DNA from: FEN-1219 sp964457725
Lineage (GTDB): Bacteria > Pseudomonadota > Gammaproteobacteria > Steroidobacterales > Rariloculaceae
Direction: 5' to 3'
Assembly (NCBI GenBank): GCA_964457725.1
Contig: CAYWGQ010000001.1
Location: 1 to 64,000 of the forward strand
DNA length: 64,000 nt
This document shows positions 1 through 8,570 of the stretch, piece after piece. The notes beneath the pieces are model-generated. The model worked only from the letters and a program-made list of their open reading frames with translations, was not told the origin of the DNA and searched no databases. The position numbers were made by a program, and so were the translations under genes. Every line of letters begins with the position of its first letter. The first letter of the stretch is position 1.

Positions 1-2192
1 CCGAAGTCGCCGGTCTCGTCGAAGCCCGCCGGCACGCCCGGGTACCAGGCCGTGCGCAGCGTCGGGTTCGGCGAGCGCCAGTACTGATCGGAGTACGAGT
101 AGTCGAGCCGGCTCGTCAGCGTGCCGCCGTTCGAGAACGTGGCGTTGTGCTGCAAGCCGATGTTGTACGTCGTATCCGGCGCCTGGCTGAACTCGCTCTC
201 GCCCGCGACCAAGCCCTCGGTGCCGAGCGCGATGTCCGTGTACTCGGTGTCGAGCAGACCGAGCGCGAAGTCGAGCTGGAACGACTCGGTCGGCAGCCAC
301 GACACCTCGATCTCGAGACCGCTTGCCTCCGCCGCACCGACGTTGCGGGTCACGAGACCCGGCAGGTCCTCGCCCGTGAACGGGTTGCGCACGACGCCCG
401 ACGCCTGGATGTCGTCCCAGGTCGTGTCGAAGTACGTCGCGTTGAAGCGCAGCTTGCCGTCCGCGAGGTCCGAGCGGATGCCGATCTCCGTGTTCTCGAG
501 GAACTCCGGCCGATACGGCAGCTGCAACTGCAGGCCGCCGGCGATGTTCGAGATCGAGATGCCGCCGGAGTTGAAGCCCTCCGAGTAGCCGATGTAGCCC
601 ATGATGTCGTCGGTGAACTGATACTGCAGCGCGAGCCGCACCGTGTTCTCGTCGAACGACAGTGGCAGCACCTCGCCGCTCGGCACGCCCGCGAGCGGAT
701 CGCCGCCGGTGAACGCGAGATTGGCCTCGGCCGGCGTCGGCGCGCTGATCCCGGGCACGACGTCGAGCGTCTGCGACGTGTTCTCCTGATCGTGATGGCG
801 CATGCCGAAGGTCAGGCTCAACGCATCGGTCAGCGACACCGTCGCCTCGCCGAAGATCGCCCAGCCTTCCTGCGTGTTGCGGGTCAGGCCGTCCGCGGCG
901 AAGCCGCTGTAGAACGCGAACGCCGCCTCGCACGTGCTCGACGGGCCCGGCACCGGCGGTGCCGCCGCGAGCGCCTGGCAGTAGGCGGAGTCGAACGCGT
1001 CCTGCACGTCGAGCGTGCCGTTCAGGAACTCCCGCGCGGCGTGGCGCACCGAACGGGCGCGCGACGTCTGATCCCAGTAGTAGACGCCGCCGACCCAGTT
1101 GAACCGGCCGTGCGAGCCGGTGATCTGGATCTCCTGGCTGAAGAGCTCGAGATCGGACTGGACCAGGTCTTCGACGACCGCGTATTCGGTCGTGTCGTAG
1201 TCCACGTAGTTGCGGACGTCCTGCTCGGTGTAGCCGGAGATGAACTGCATGCTGATCTTGTCGGTGACGTCCCAGTTCACGTCGAGCGCGAGCTGGTCGC
1301 TCAGCACGTAGTTCGGCAGCGTGACCTGCGAGGTCGTCTCCCACTTGCCGACGCGTCCGCCCGGGTGACCGGCGACGTGCGTTTCCGGGCTGATCGTCGC
1401 GCCGGCCGCGTTGTACACCTGGATGATGTTCGTCGGGAAGAAGATCGCCTGCAGGAAAATCGCGTCCTGCACGCGCGGCTCGGTCAGATAGTTCTCGCTG
1501 TTCATGTAGTTCGCGCGCACGCTCAACGAGTCCGTCGGCGTCCACAGCACGTCGCCGCGGAGCACCGTCTGATCGACGTTGCCGTTCTTCTGGTCGACCG
1601 TCAGGTTCTGGATGTAGCCGTCGCGGTTCAGGCTCGCGGCCGTCCACTTCGTCAGAACGTTGTCGGAGAGCGGCACGTCGACGGCGAGCGTCATGTCGCG
1701 GCGATCGAGCGTGCCGATCGTCGCCTTCGCCGTCGCGCCGAACTCCTCGGCCGGCGCCTTGGTCACGAGCCGGATCGCGCCGCCGACGGAGTCGCGGCCG
1801 TAGAGCGTGCCTTGCGGACCGCGCAGCACCTCCACGCGCTCGAGATCGACGAACTCCTGCGTCAGCAGGCCCGCGCCGCTGACCTGCCAGATGCCGTCGA
1901 TGTACACGCCGACGTTCGGGATGCCGCGGATACGGAACGACGTCTGCGTCGTGCCGGCGCCGCCGTTGCTGCCCATCACGTTCAGGTTCGGCACGGTCGC
2001 ATTCAAGCTCTCGAGCCGTTGCAGTCCCCGCATCTCCAGGTTGTCGCCGGTCATCGCGACGACCGAGATCGGAACCTCCTGCAGATCCAGCGCGCGCCGG
2101 GTGGCGGTGACGACGATTTCCTCCAGGCCTTGGCCCCACGCAGTGGAGCCGATCGACGCGGCCACCGCGCCGACGAGATATCTAGACTTCAT
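1..2192 (-). CDS. TonB-dependent receptor, 3' end outside window
   Basis: Outer-membrane beta-barrel receptor that imports a ligand with energy from TonB-ExbBD. About 730 N-terminal residues are visible; the gene runs off the left edge, so the last barrel strands are missing. A signal peptide (about residues 1-20) is followed by a TonB box, EEIVVTATRR, at residues 24-33. The plug domain has the characteristic VLRGPQGTLYGR motif near residues 120-130. The rest reads as alternating barrel strands and acidic or aromatic loops. The ATG at 2192 has a purine-rich GGGGGAAGG immediately upstream and is preceded by a good promoter (2263-2290) and a palindrome (2222-2255). The ligand cannot be told from sequence. 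Glycerol kinase lies upstream on the same strand, but 246 bp and a separate promoter argue against one operon. Confidence 0.93.
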   Translation of the reverse strand, partial: MKSRYLVGAVAASIGSTAWGQGLEEIVVTATRRALDLQEVPISVVAMTGDNLEMRGLQRLESLNATVPNLNVMGSNGGAGTTQTSFRIRGIPNVGVYIDGIWQVSGAGLLTQEFVDLERVEVLRGPQGTLYGRDSVGGAIRLVTKAPAEEFGATAKATIGTLDRRDMTLAVDVPLSDNVLTKWTAASLNRDGYIQNLTVDQKNGNVDQTVLRGDVLWTPTDSLSVRANYMNSENYLTEPRVQDAIFLQAIFFPTNIIQVYNAAGATISPETHVAGHPGGRVGKWETTSQVTLPNYVLSDQLALDVNWDVTDKISMQFISGYTEQDVRNYVDYDTTEYAVVEDLVQSDLELFSQEIQITGSHGRFNWVGGVYYWDQTSRARSVRHAAREFLNGTLDVQDAFDSAYCQALAAAPPVPGPSSTCEAAFAFYSGFAADGLTRNTQEGWAIFGEATVSLTDALSLTFGMRHHDQENTSQTLDVVPGISAPTPAEANLAFTGGDPLAGVPSGEVLPLSFDENTVRLALQYQFTDDIMGYIGYSEGFNSGGISISNIAGGLQLQLPYRPEFLENTEIGIRSDLADGKLRFNATYFDTTWDDIQASGVVRNPFTGEDLPGLVTRNVGAAEASGLEIEVSWLPTESFQLDFALGLLDTEYTDIALGTEGLVAGESEFSQAPDTTYNIGLQHNATFSNGGTLTSRLDYSYSDQYWRSPNPTLRTAWYPGVPAGFDETGDF

Positions 2193-2221
2193 CCTTCCCC
2201 CGATTGAACCCCCAGACAATC

Positions 2222-2255
2222 CCGCAACTTGTCCGGTCATTCAGATAAGTTGCGG
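2222..2255. promoter_or_regulatory. operator-like inverted repeat before the TonB receptor
   Basis: Perfect 9-bp arms CCGCAACTT / AAGTTGCGG are separated by 16 bp. The repeat lies just downstream of the -10 box of the promoter at 2263-2290, so a bound protein would cover the expected transcription start. That placement suggests a repressor site. The cognate regulator is unknown. Confidence 0.45.
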
Positions 2256-2262
2256 AATTGCA

Positions 2263-2290
2263 ACCATAGCCGCGGTAGAAACGAAGTCAA
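2263..2290 (-). promoter_or_regulatory. sigma70-type promoter of the TonB receptor
   Basis: On the minus strand, TTGACT (2290-2285) and TATGGT (2268-2263) are separated by 16 bp. They lie in a locally AT-rich stretch between glpK and the receptor. The 5' leader would be about 65 nt. Confidence 0.5.
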
Positions 2291-2375
2291 TATGCCTCTA
2301 TACAACACTAGGAAGAACAACAGCTTGTAGGAGAGATACTCTCGCGGAGGAGATCGAGTTGGGCCGCGGGGAGGT

Positions 2376-2430
2376 GCTGTTGCGCAACAGCTAAGATGTC
2401 AGCACGATTGATACCGGTGCGAATAGCACC
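2376..2430 (-). terminator. possible terminator region downstream of glpK
   Basis: Eight bases after the glpK stop there is a small hairpin, GGTGC-gaata-GCACC (2416-2430). It is followed by a perfect 16-bp palindrome, GCTGTTGCGCAACAGC (2376-2391). There is no clear U-run, so this is a weak call. The palindrome could equally be a binding site. Confidence 0.25.
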
Positions 2431-2438
2431 AGGATGGG

Positions 2439-3938
2439 CTACTCGGGCAGCCAGTCGACGGCGCGGCCGACCGCCCGCTGCCACTCGGCGTAGAGCCGGG
2501 CGCGATCCTCGGCCGGCATTCCAGGATCCCATCTGCGCTCCGCCTGCCAGTGGCGGCGAAGGGCTTCGCGGCTCCGCCAGAAGCCGACCGCGAGCCCGGC
2601 GGCATAGGCGGCGCCGAGCGCAGTCGTCTCGAACACCTTCGGTCGCACGACGGGCACGCCGAGCATGTCCGCCTGGAACTGCATCAGCAGCTCGTTTGCG
2701 ACCATGCCGCCGTCGGCGCGCAGCTCGCTCAACGCGATTCCGGAATCGCGCTCCATCGCGTCGACGACCTCGCGCGTCTGATACGCCACCGCCTCGAGCG
2801 CGGCGCGCGCGATGTGGCCGCGGTTCGCATAGCGCGTGAGCCCCGCGACGATGCCGCGGGCGCGCGCGTTCCAGCGCGGCGCGAAGAGCCCCGAGAACGC
2901 CGGCACGATGTACACGCCCCCGTTGTCCGGCACCGAGCGGGCGAGCCCCTCGATGTCGGCGCTGCGCTCGAACAAGCCGAGGTTGTCGCGCAACCACTGC
3001 ACGAGCGAACCGGCGACCGCGATCGAGCCTTCGAGCGCATAGCACGCCGGCTCGCCGCCGAAGCGGTATGCGACCGTCGTGACGAGCCCGGCGGTCGACG
3101 GCACCGGCTGTGTTCCGGTGTTCAGGAGCAGGAAGCACCCGGTGCCGTACGTGTTCTTCGCCTCGCCGGGCTCGAAGCAGGTCTGGCCGACGAGCGCCGC
3201 CTGCTGATCGCCGAGGATGCCGGCGAGCGGCACGTCGCGCAGCGGCGCGATCGTCGCATGGCCGTAGACCTCGCTCGAGGCGTGGATCGCCGGCAGGAGC
3301 GCGCGCGGGACTCCGAGCGCCCCGAGCAGGCCGTCGTCCCACTCGAGCGTCGCGAGGCTCATCAGCTGCGTTCGGCTCGCGTTCGTCACGTCCGTGACGT
3401 GACGTCCGTTCCGCGGTCCGCCGGTCAGGTTCCACGCGATCCACGAATCGACCGTGCCCGCGAGCGCCTCGCCCGCGTCGGCCGCTCGGCGCACCTCGGG
3501 CACGTGCTCGAGCAGCCAACGGAGCTTCAGCGCGCTGAAGTATGTCGCGAGCGGCAAGCCCGTCGCCGCGCGGAAGCGGTCCTGGCCTCCTGCCCTCGAG
3601 AGCTCCGTCACGTACGGCGCGACGCGGGTGTCCTGCCAGACGAGCGCGTTCGCGAGCGGCCGGCCCGTGCGCCGGTCCCAGACGAGCGCCGTCTCGCGCT
3701 GGTTCGTGATGCCGACGGCCGCGACGTCGCGCGGCGCCGCGCCCGCGGCCGCGAGCGCCTCGCCGATCACCTGCTCGGTGTTCCGCCAGAGCTCGGCCGG
3801 GTCGTGCTCGACCCAGCCCGGCTGCGGGCAGATCTGCGCGTGCTCGCGCTGCGCGGAGGCCGCGATCCGGCCGTCGGCGTCGAACAGGATGAAGCGGCTG
3901 CTCGTCGTGCCCTGGTCGATCGCGCCGACGTATTTCAT
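2439..3938 (-). CDS. glpK: glycerol kinase GlpK
   Basis: Phosphorylates glycerol to glycerol 3-phosphate with ATP in the cytoplasm. The product is 499 residues, the normal length for the FGGY kinase family. The N-terminal phosphate-binding motif GAIDQGTTSSR is at residues 5-15. FGGY_N runs to about residue 250, followed by FGGY_C with the GILGDQQAAL segment. The ATG at 3938 has GAGGG 3-4 bases upstream, and that site overlaps the stop of the transporter gene before it (only 7 bp between genes), so translation is probably coupled. No glpF or glpD is adjacent. The link to the upstream exporter-type transporter is unexplained. Confidence 0.95.
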   Translation of the reverse strand: MKYVGAIDQGTTSSRFILFDADGRIAASAQREHAQICPQPGWVEHDPAELWRNTEQVIGEALAAAGAAPRDVAAVGITNQRETALVWDRRTGRPLANALVWQDTRVAPYVTELSRAGGQDRFRAATGLPLATYFSALKLRWLLEHVPEVRRAADAGEALAGTVDSWIAWNLTGGPRNGRHVTDVTNASRTQLMSLATLEWDDGLLGALGVPRALLPAIHASSEVYGHATIAPLRDVPLAGILGDQQAALVGQTCFEPGEAKNTYGTGCFLLLNTGTQPVPSTAGLVTTVAYRFGGEPACYALEGSIAVAGSLVQWLRDNLGLFERSADIEGLARSVPDNGGVYIVPAFSGLFAPRWNARARGIVAGLTRYANRGHIARAALEAVAYQTREVVDAMERDSGIALSELRADGGMVANELLMQFQADMLGVPVVRPKVFETTALGAAYAAGLAVGFWRSREALRRHWQAERRWDPGMPAEDRARLYAEWQRAVGRAVDWLPE

Positions 3939-3945
3939 GCGGCCC

Positions 3946-5448
3946 TCAGTGGCCCGCGAGCGGCGGCATCATCCCTCGATGGAAGAGCCACGCGACCGCG
4001 TAGGCGATCGGCGCGATCACGACCGCGAGCGCGATCGCGTAGAGGAGCGCGAGACGGCCCATTCCCTTGAGCTTCGAGAAATCGGTGATCACGCCCATCG
4101 CGACGAAGGTCAGCATGAACATCATATGCCGCATCGGGCTCTGCAGCGCGCTCGTGCCCCGGTCGAGCGCGTCGTGCGCATCCGGCAGCGCGGCGGCGAG
4201 CGCGAGGTACGTGAGCCACGCGATCAGATAGCCGAGCACGAACTTCGGGAACCGGAACCAGATCTCCGACGGGCCGACCGTCATCGCGCCCGGCCGCTTC
4301 TCGACCTTGTATACCCAGACCAGCGCGAGCACGAACGCCCAGATGCCGATGAAGACGTCGATCCAGATCTTCGTCAGCAGCGACGCCGTCAGGATCCAGC
4401 CGCTCTGCCACTGCTCGCCGGTCGCGGCGAGGTGGCGGCTCACCATCAGCTCGTCGAGCAGCGCGCCCGCGGCCGCGTCCGCCCCGTCCGTCTTCACGGT
4501 CATGCCCATCGCGGCGCCGTTCTCGATCGGGTCGTCCGGAAAGAGCGCGACGTACAATCCCGGCAGCACGAGCAGCTCGATCATCGCGAAGATCACGACC
4601 AGCATCGACACCGTCACCGGCACGATCGGCCGCGCGCGGATCGCCCCCCCGGTCGCGATCGCGGCCGACACGCCGCAGATCGAGATGCCGGACGCGAGCA
4701 CCGCGGACGCGTCTCGCTTCAGGCGGAACACTCGCCGCGCGATCGTGTAGACGATCGGCCAAAAGAACATGTACGCGACGAAGCACGCGGCCGCGCCGGT
4801 GATCACGAGCTCGATCGCGAAGCCGGTCGCCTCGATCGTCATCGCGCCGAGGTTCACGCCGAGGAAGACGATCGCGGTCTTGATGAACCACTCGGGCTTC
4901 GCCGCGTCGCGCAGGTAGGCCGCGAGCGGCTTCGCGAAATTGCCGATCACGAGCCCCGCGATCAACGCGAGGAGATACGGTGCGCCCTCGCCGAGCTGCA
5001 GCCCCCAGGTAAGTCCCCGATCGCGGTAGTCGTTGCGCCCGCCGACCGCCGCGTCGACCGTCGTCAGGTGCATCTCGCTGCCGACGATCCAGCACGCCCA
5101 AGTCACCGCGAATAGCAGCGTGAAGCCGCCGAGGAAACGGCGGACGTCGAGCCGCTGGCAGCGCGCGCCGAGCGTCAACAACCCGGCGAACACCGCATAG
5201 GTCGTGAGCCACGCGGCGACCGGGTGCCAACCGGCGTACGCGCTGCCGACCGGCGCGAGCAGCTTCGACCAGGCGAAGTCGCCGACGACGTCCGTCCACT
5301 CCCACGTCCGCGGCCGCGGCATCCAACCGACGAGATCGAGCCCGAGCAGCGCGCCGAGGCTCGCCGCATAGATCGCGAGCCCGACCCAGACGGCCCACCA
5401 GTCCTCGGTCGAGAGCATCCCGCTCGACCAGCGGCGGTTCACGCTCAC
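3946..5448 (-). CDS. YeiH/PF03601-type putative exporter, long form
   Basis: Integral membrane protein of about 500 residues with some 11-13 hydrophobic segments. The C-terminal two-thirds resembles the putative sulfate exporter family PF03601: paired helices and the signature SGISICGVSAAIA around the middle of the protein. The family is usually about 340 residues, so this is a long form with extra N-terminal membrane segments. I chose the GTG at 5448 because it overlaps the upstream stop codon (GTGA), which implies coupling; an in-frame ATG at 5418 is the alternative. Open frame continues further upstream but becomes Arg-rich and overlaps two convincing small genes. The substrate is not known; sulfate or sulfonate export is only the family label. 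Confidence 0.75.
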   Translation of the reverse strand: MSVNRRWSSGMLSTEDWWAVWVGLAIYAASLGALLGLDLVGWMPRPRTWEWTDVVGDFAWSKLLAPVGSAYAGWHPVAAWLTTYAVFAGLLTLGARCQRLDVRRFLGGFTLLFAVTWACWIVGSEMHLTTVDAAVGGRNDYRDRGLTWGLQLGEGAPYLLALIAGLVIGNFAKPLAAYLRDAAKPEWFIKTAIVFLGVNLGAMTIEATGFAIELVITGAAACFVAYMFFWPIVYTIARRVFRLKRDASAVLASGISICGVSAAIATGGAIRARPIVPVTVSMLVVIFAMIELLVLPGLYVALFPDDPIENGAAMGMTVKTDGADAAAGALLDELMVSRHLAATGEQWQSGWILTASLLTKIWIDVFIGIWAFVLALVWVYKVEKRPGAMTVGPSEIWFRFPKFVLGYLIAWLTYLALAAALPDAHDALDRGTSALQSPMRHMMFMLTFVAMGVITDFSKLKGMGRLALLYAIALAVVIAPIAYAVAWLFHRGMMPPLAGH

Positions 5449-5705
5449 GGATGCGCCCGCCCGCCGATCGCGAGCTCGTAGTTGAAGTAGTGCGCGTGAT
5501 ACTGGCGAAGCCATACGGGCAGTCCGCTCGTATCGAAGCGGACGCGGGCACGGACGACGCCGCGCGCGGCGAGCTCGTGCTCGATCAGCCGGTCGAGCGC
5601 GGCGAGATCCTCGTGCGCGAGATCGAGCCCGTCGGCGCGCGCGCGCCACCGCCCGTCGGCGTAGTCGAGCACGATCTCGCGTGCGGAAGCGGCCGACGAC
5701 GGCAT
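5445..5705 (-). CDS. small conserved-looking protein, 86 aa, unknown function
   Basis: 86 residues, soluble and charged, with no signal peptide. The C-terminal half has an aromatic stretch, WLRQYHAHYFNYEL, and the N-terminal half resembles a small alpha/beta domain (REIVLDYADGRWRARADG). The start ATG at 5705 follows the stop of the 58-aa gene by 3 bp, and its own stop overlaps the transporter start by 4 bp. This tight packing supports it as a real gene in the exporter/glpK run. It may belong to a DUF family of small proteins found beside PF03601 transporters, but I cannot confirm that from sequence alone. Confidence 0.65.
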   Translation of the reverse strand: MPSSAASAREIVLDYADGRWRARADGLDLAHEDLAALDRLIEHELAARGVVRARVRFDTSGLPVWLRQYHAHYFNYELAIGGRAHP

Positions 5706-5708
5706 GCG

Positions 5709-5885
5709 CTACGACAGGATGAAGCGATCCACGAGCCAGCCGAGCACGAGGAGCCCGAGCGCGCCTGCGACGACGCTCGAGGTGACGAGCCAGGTCTCCC
5801 AAGCCTCCCAGGTCTCGGGATCGCCCGCCAAGGCCTCCTCGCCGCTCTGCGTCTGCGCTCCCTGCATCTCCTCGCTCGCTCGCAT
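5709..5885 (-). CDS. 58-aa single-pass membrane protein
   Basis: 58 residues. An acidic, Gln/Glu-rich N-terminal half with repeated Trp (ETWEAWETWLV) is followed by one strong transmembrane helix (about residues 35-54) and a short tail ending DRFILS. The stop is 3 bp before the next start, so it is the first gene of a four-gene run (58 aa, 86 aa, transporter, glpK). It is easy to miss because of its length. The single helix suggests an accessory subunit of the transporter, which is inference from position only. Confidence 0.6.
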   Translation of the reverse strand: MRASEEMQGAQTQSGEEALAGDPETWEAWETWLVTSSVVAGALGLLVLGWLVDRFILS

Positions 5886-6098
5886 CGCTCACCCCGCATT
5901 CGCCGTCGGGCAGGGCCCATGCGCCGAAGGGCGCCGGTCGTCCCGGTCCCAGCCGCCCGCCGTCATCGTTGTTGTTGCGGACGCCGCGCCGGGCGACGTC
6001 GTCGTTCCGACGAGCCCGCGGCCTCGAGGGGCCGCCATTCCGGGTCGCAAGTATACCCGCGCTGCCGGCTCGAGCGAATTTGCGGCAGACTTTCCCGC

Positions 6099-6980
6099 AT
6101 GACGCCCGATCCGGACGCGCTCGACGATCCCGCCATCACCGTGATCGACGGCGGCACCGGCAGCGAGCTGCGCCGGCGCGGCTTCCCGATGCGGCCGGAC
6201 GTCTGGAGCGCGCTCGCGGGCAGCACTCACTACGAGCTTCTCCGCGACGTGCATGCGTCCTACCTCGCGGCGGGCGCCGACGTGATCACGACGAACACGT
6301 TCGCGACGACGAGATTCGTGCTCGATGCGGCCGGGCTCGGCGAGCGGTTCGAGGAAATCAATGCGCGAACGGTCGCGGCCGCGCACGAGGCGCGCGATGC
6401 CGAGGCGCGCTCGATCGCGATCGCGGGCTCGCTGTCCTGCCTGCCGCCCGCGTTCGACGTCGCCCGCTACCCGCCGCCGGCCGCCGAAGCGCGCGCGTAC
6501 GCCGAGCTCGCGGAGCTGCTCGCGGCCGCCGGGGTCGATCTGCTCGTGCTCGAGATGATGCAGGAGACCGAGCACGCGGTGCGCGCGTGCGAGGCCGCGC
6601 GCGCGACGGGGCTGCCGTTCTGGCTCGGCGTGAGCTGCCGGCTGCGCGCGGACCGGCTCGTTGCGTACGACTTCCCCGATGTGCCGCTCGAGCGGTGCCT
6701 CGAGGCGCTGCTGCCGTACGAGCCCGCCGCCGTCTGCGTGATGCATACGCCGCTCGACGCGGTCGTGCCCGCGCTCGAGCTCGTCCGGTCGCTGTGGAGC
6801 GGTCCGCTCGGCGCATACCCGGAGCTGCCGGCGGGCGCGCGCGGCGCGACGGTGCCGCCGCACGAGCTCGCCGCGGCGGCGGAAGCATGGCTCACCGCCG
6901 GCGCAACGATCGTCGGCGGCTGCTGCGGCGCGACGCCGGCGCACATCCGCGCCCTCTCCCGCCTCCGCGACGCGCGCTAA
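6099..6980 (+). CDS. homocysteine S-methyltransferase family protein
   Basis: 293-residue TIM-barrel enzyme of the S-methyl_trans family (PF02574), which moves a methyl group from S-methylmethionine or a betaine-like donor to homocysteine. The N-terminus has TVIDGGTGSELRRRG. The three zinc-ligand cysteines are present: one in LGVSCR and the C-terminal pair in VGGCCGATPAHI. The length fits MmuM-like enzymes rather than full MetH. The ATG at 6099 follows a CAGACT box by 7 bp with no ribosome-binding site, so the message may be leaderless. Transcribed divergently from the 58-aa/transporter run. Methyl donor unknown. Confidence 0.85.
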   Translation: MTPDPDALDDPAITVIDGGTGSELRRRGFPMRPDVWSALAGSTHYELLRDVHASYLAAGADVITTNTFATTRFVLDAAGLGERFEEINARTVAAAHEARDAEARSIAIAGSLSCLPPAFDVARYPPPAAEARAYAELAELLAAAGVDLLVLEMMQETEHAVRACEAARATGLPFWLGVSCRLRADRLVAYDFPDVPLERCLEALLPYEPAAVCVMHTPLDAVVPALELVRSLWSGPLGAYPELPAGARGATVPPHELAAAAEAWLTAGATIVGGCCGATPAHIRALSRLRDAR

Positions 6981-7006
6981 CCGCCCCGTGCGCCCGCGCT
7001 CGCGCT

Positions 7007-7388
7007 GACTCCCGCCAGGTGCGCGCGGGGAACGACTCCCGCCGGTGATCGGTGTGCGGCGCCGGCAGCGCGGTGCGCTCGCGGAAGAGCGCGGTCGGCA
7101 AGCGCGCGCCATCGTCAACGACTGCGGCTTCGTTCGACGCTGCGATCGCGGCTACCGGACGCGTGAGCGCGGCGGATCGCGCTGACGCTCTTCGTCTTCA
7201 CCTCACCGCGCTGCGGACGTGTCTAGCGGCGTGGATGCACAGAGGCCGTTCCGGGACGCTCGCGCGCAGGGATGCGCGCGCGCGAGCTTACAGGGATGTA
7301 CTTGCGGCGGTCCCGGAACGGCCTCTGTGCAGCCGCGCCGCCCCCAAGCACCGGCGGGAGTCGTTCCCCGCGCGACCTGGCGGGAGTC
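7007..7388. repeat. nested inverted-repeat element between convergent genes
   Basis: The 436 bp without genes between the methyltransferase and the hydrolase are dominated by two nested palindromes. The outer arms, 7007-7047 and 7349-7388, match over about 40 bp with a one-base length difference; each arm also carries two copies of GACTCCCGCC or its complement. The inner arms, 7236-7257 and 7310-7331, are perfect over 22 bp (TGCACAGAGGCCGTTCCGGG...) around a 52-bp loop with a repeated CAGGGATG. There is no plausible coding frame. It could be a mobile palindromic element or a bidirectional terminator for the two flanking convergent genes. Confidence 0.75.
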
Positions 7389-7416
7389 GCTCGCCGCGCG
7401 AGCGCGGCGAACGCGG

Positions 7417-8559
7417 CTAACGCGCGTCGGGGTAGTTGAGGCGGAGAGTGCCTTGGCGCTGGCCGTGGACCGTGCCGTCGCGGAGCCATTCGAGGGAGGC
7501 GGCGAACAAGTGCGTCCGCGCGTGCTCCCACATCGCGGCGTGCGAGGCGCAGCCGAGATCGATCAGCACCTTCTCCGCGCTGCCGAGATCCTCGTACAGC
7601 GCCTGCACGCGGTCCGCCGTGACCTGCGCGTCGTGCACCGCGGCGACGAGCAGCATCGGCGTCCGCGTGCGCCGGACCGCGTCGCGGTTCCAGCCCCACA
7701 CCGTCGTGCTCGGCGCGCGGCGCACGCCCGTGCCCCACGTCGCGCCGACCGGATCCGACGCGAGCATCTCGTTCCAGACCGCGCGCGCGGCGGCCGGATC
7801 GTACTGGTTCTCGCAGCCGACTTGCCGCTCCCAGTTGCGCATGAAGTCCGTCCACGACTGCACGTTCATCGCCGCTCCGGGCGCGGGCAGCGCCGGAGCC
7901 GACGACGCGAGGTCACGGGTGTACGCCGGCGCGAGCAGCACGACGCTCGCGACCTTCTCGGGGTTCTGCGCCGCGTAGCCGCCCGCTCGCGGCCCGCCGA
8001 GCGACCAGCCGACGAGGCTCACGCGCTCGACGCCGCGGAGCGCACGCAGGTATTCCACGACCGCGTCGATGTCGGCCCAATCCGACCCGACCGTCGTCAG
8101 CTGACCCGGGTGCGACGGCTCGCAGCGCTCGGCCGCCGCCGGCGGCAGCACCGCCGCGCGCTGCTCCTCGGAGAGGTTGCACGGGTCGTTCATCGCGGCC
8201 GGGCGAGTGGAGCGCCCGTAGCCCGTCATGTCGGTCGCGAACACGTCGAAGCCGGCGGAGGCGAGATACGCCATCCAGCTGTAGTCCTCGTACGGCACGT
8301 CGAACGCGACCTCGGCCGGCGTGCCGGCGCCGTGCACGAACAGCACGACGCGGCCCTCGAAGTCGGCGGTCCTCGCGAGCACGCCGTCGAGCACGCGCTC
8401 CCGCACGTAGAGCTGCACCGTCTCGCCTTCGATCGCGGGCACCGTAGAGCGGTGCCGCACGTAATGGTCGATCGTCAGGATCTCCCGCTCGGCGCCGCCC
8501 GGCTGCGCGAGCGCCACCGGCGAGCAGAGCACGAGCAGCGCGGCTCGGATGCTTCTCAT
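7417..8559 (-). CDS. secreted alpha/beta hydrolase
   Basis: 380 residues with a cleavable signal peptide (about residues 1-18, MRSIRAALLVLCSPVALA). The fold is alpha/beta hydrolase: an oxyanion-type FVHGAGTP strand loop, a nucleophile elbow GWSLGG with Ser186, an acid in the VAAVHDAQ region and a C-terminal His in GCASHAAMW. Several cysteines fit a periplasmic location. The ATG at 8559 was chosen because it begins the signal peptide; the open frame continues upstream into the DUF486 gene without meaning. It is the last gene downstream of the symporter/DUF486 run, 11 bp after the DUF486 stop. Substrate (ester, lactone or other) cannot be told. Confidence 0.85.
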   Translation of the reverse strand: MRSIRAALLVLCSPVALAQPGGAEREILTIDHYVRHRSTVPAIEGETVQLYVRERVLDGVLARTADFEGRVVLFVHGAGTPAEVAFDVPYEDYSWMAYLASAGFDVFATDMTGYGRSTRPAAMNDPCNLSEEQRAAVLPPAAAERCEPSHPGQLTTVGSDWADIDAVVEYLRALRGVERVSLVGWSLGGPRAGGYAAQNPEKVASVVLLAPAYTRDLASSAPALPAPGAAMNVQSWTDFMRNWERQVGCENQYDPAAARAVWNEMLASDPVGATWGTGVRRAPSTTVWGWNRDAVRRTRTPMLLVAAVHDAQVTADRVQALYEDLGSAEKVLIDLGCASHAAMWEHARTHLFAASLEWLRDGTVHGQRQGTLRLNYPDAR

Positions 8560-8570
8560 GACCCCTCCCC

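Noticed and set aside
147..2207. Plus-strand open frame of 686 codons
   Set aside because: Antisense shadow of the TonB-dependent receptor, whose minus-strand translation has a signal peptide, TonB box and plug motifs.
5449..5892. N-terminal extension of the YeiH-type transporter by about 150 residues
   Set aside because: The extra sequence is Arg/Ala-rich and overlaps two better small genes. The GTGA overlap marks the likely start.
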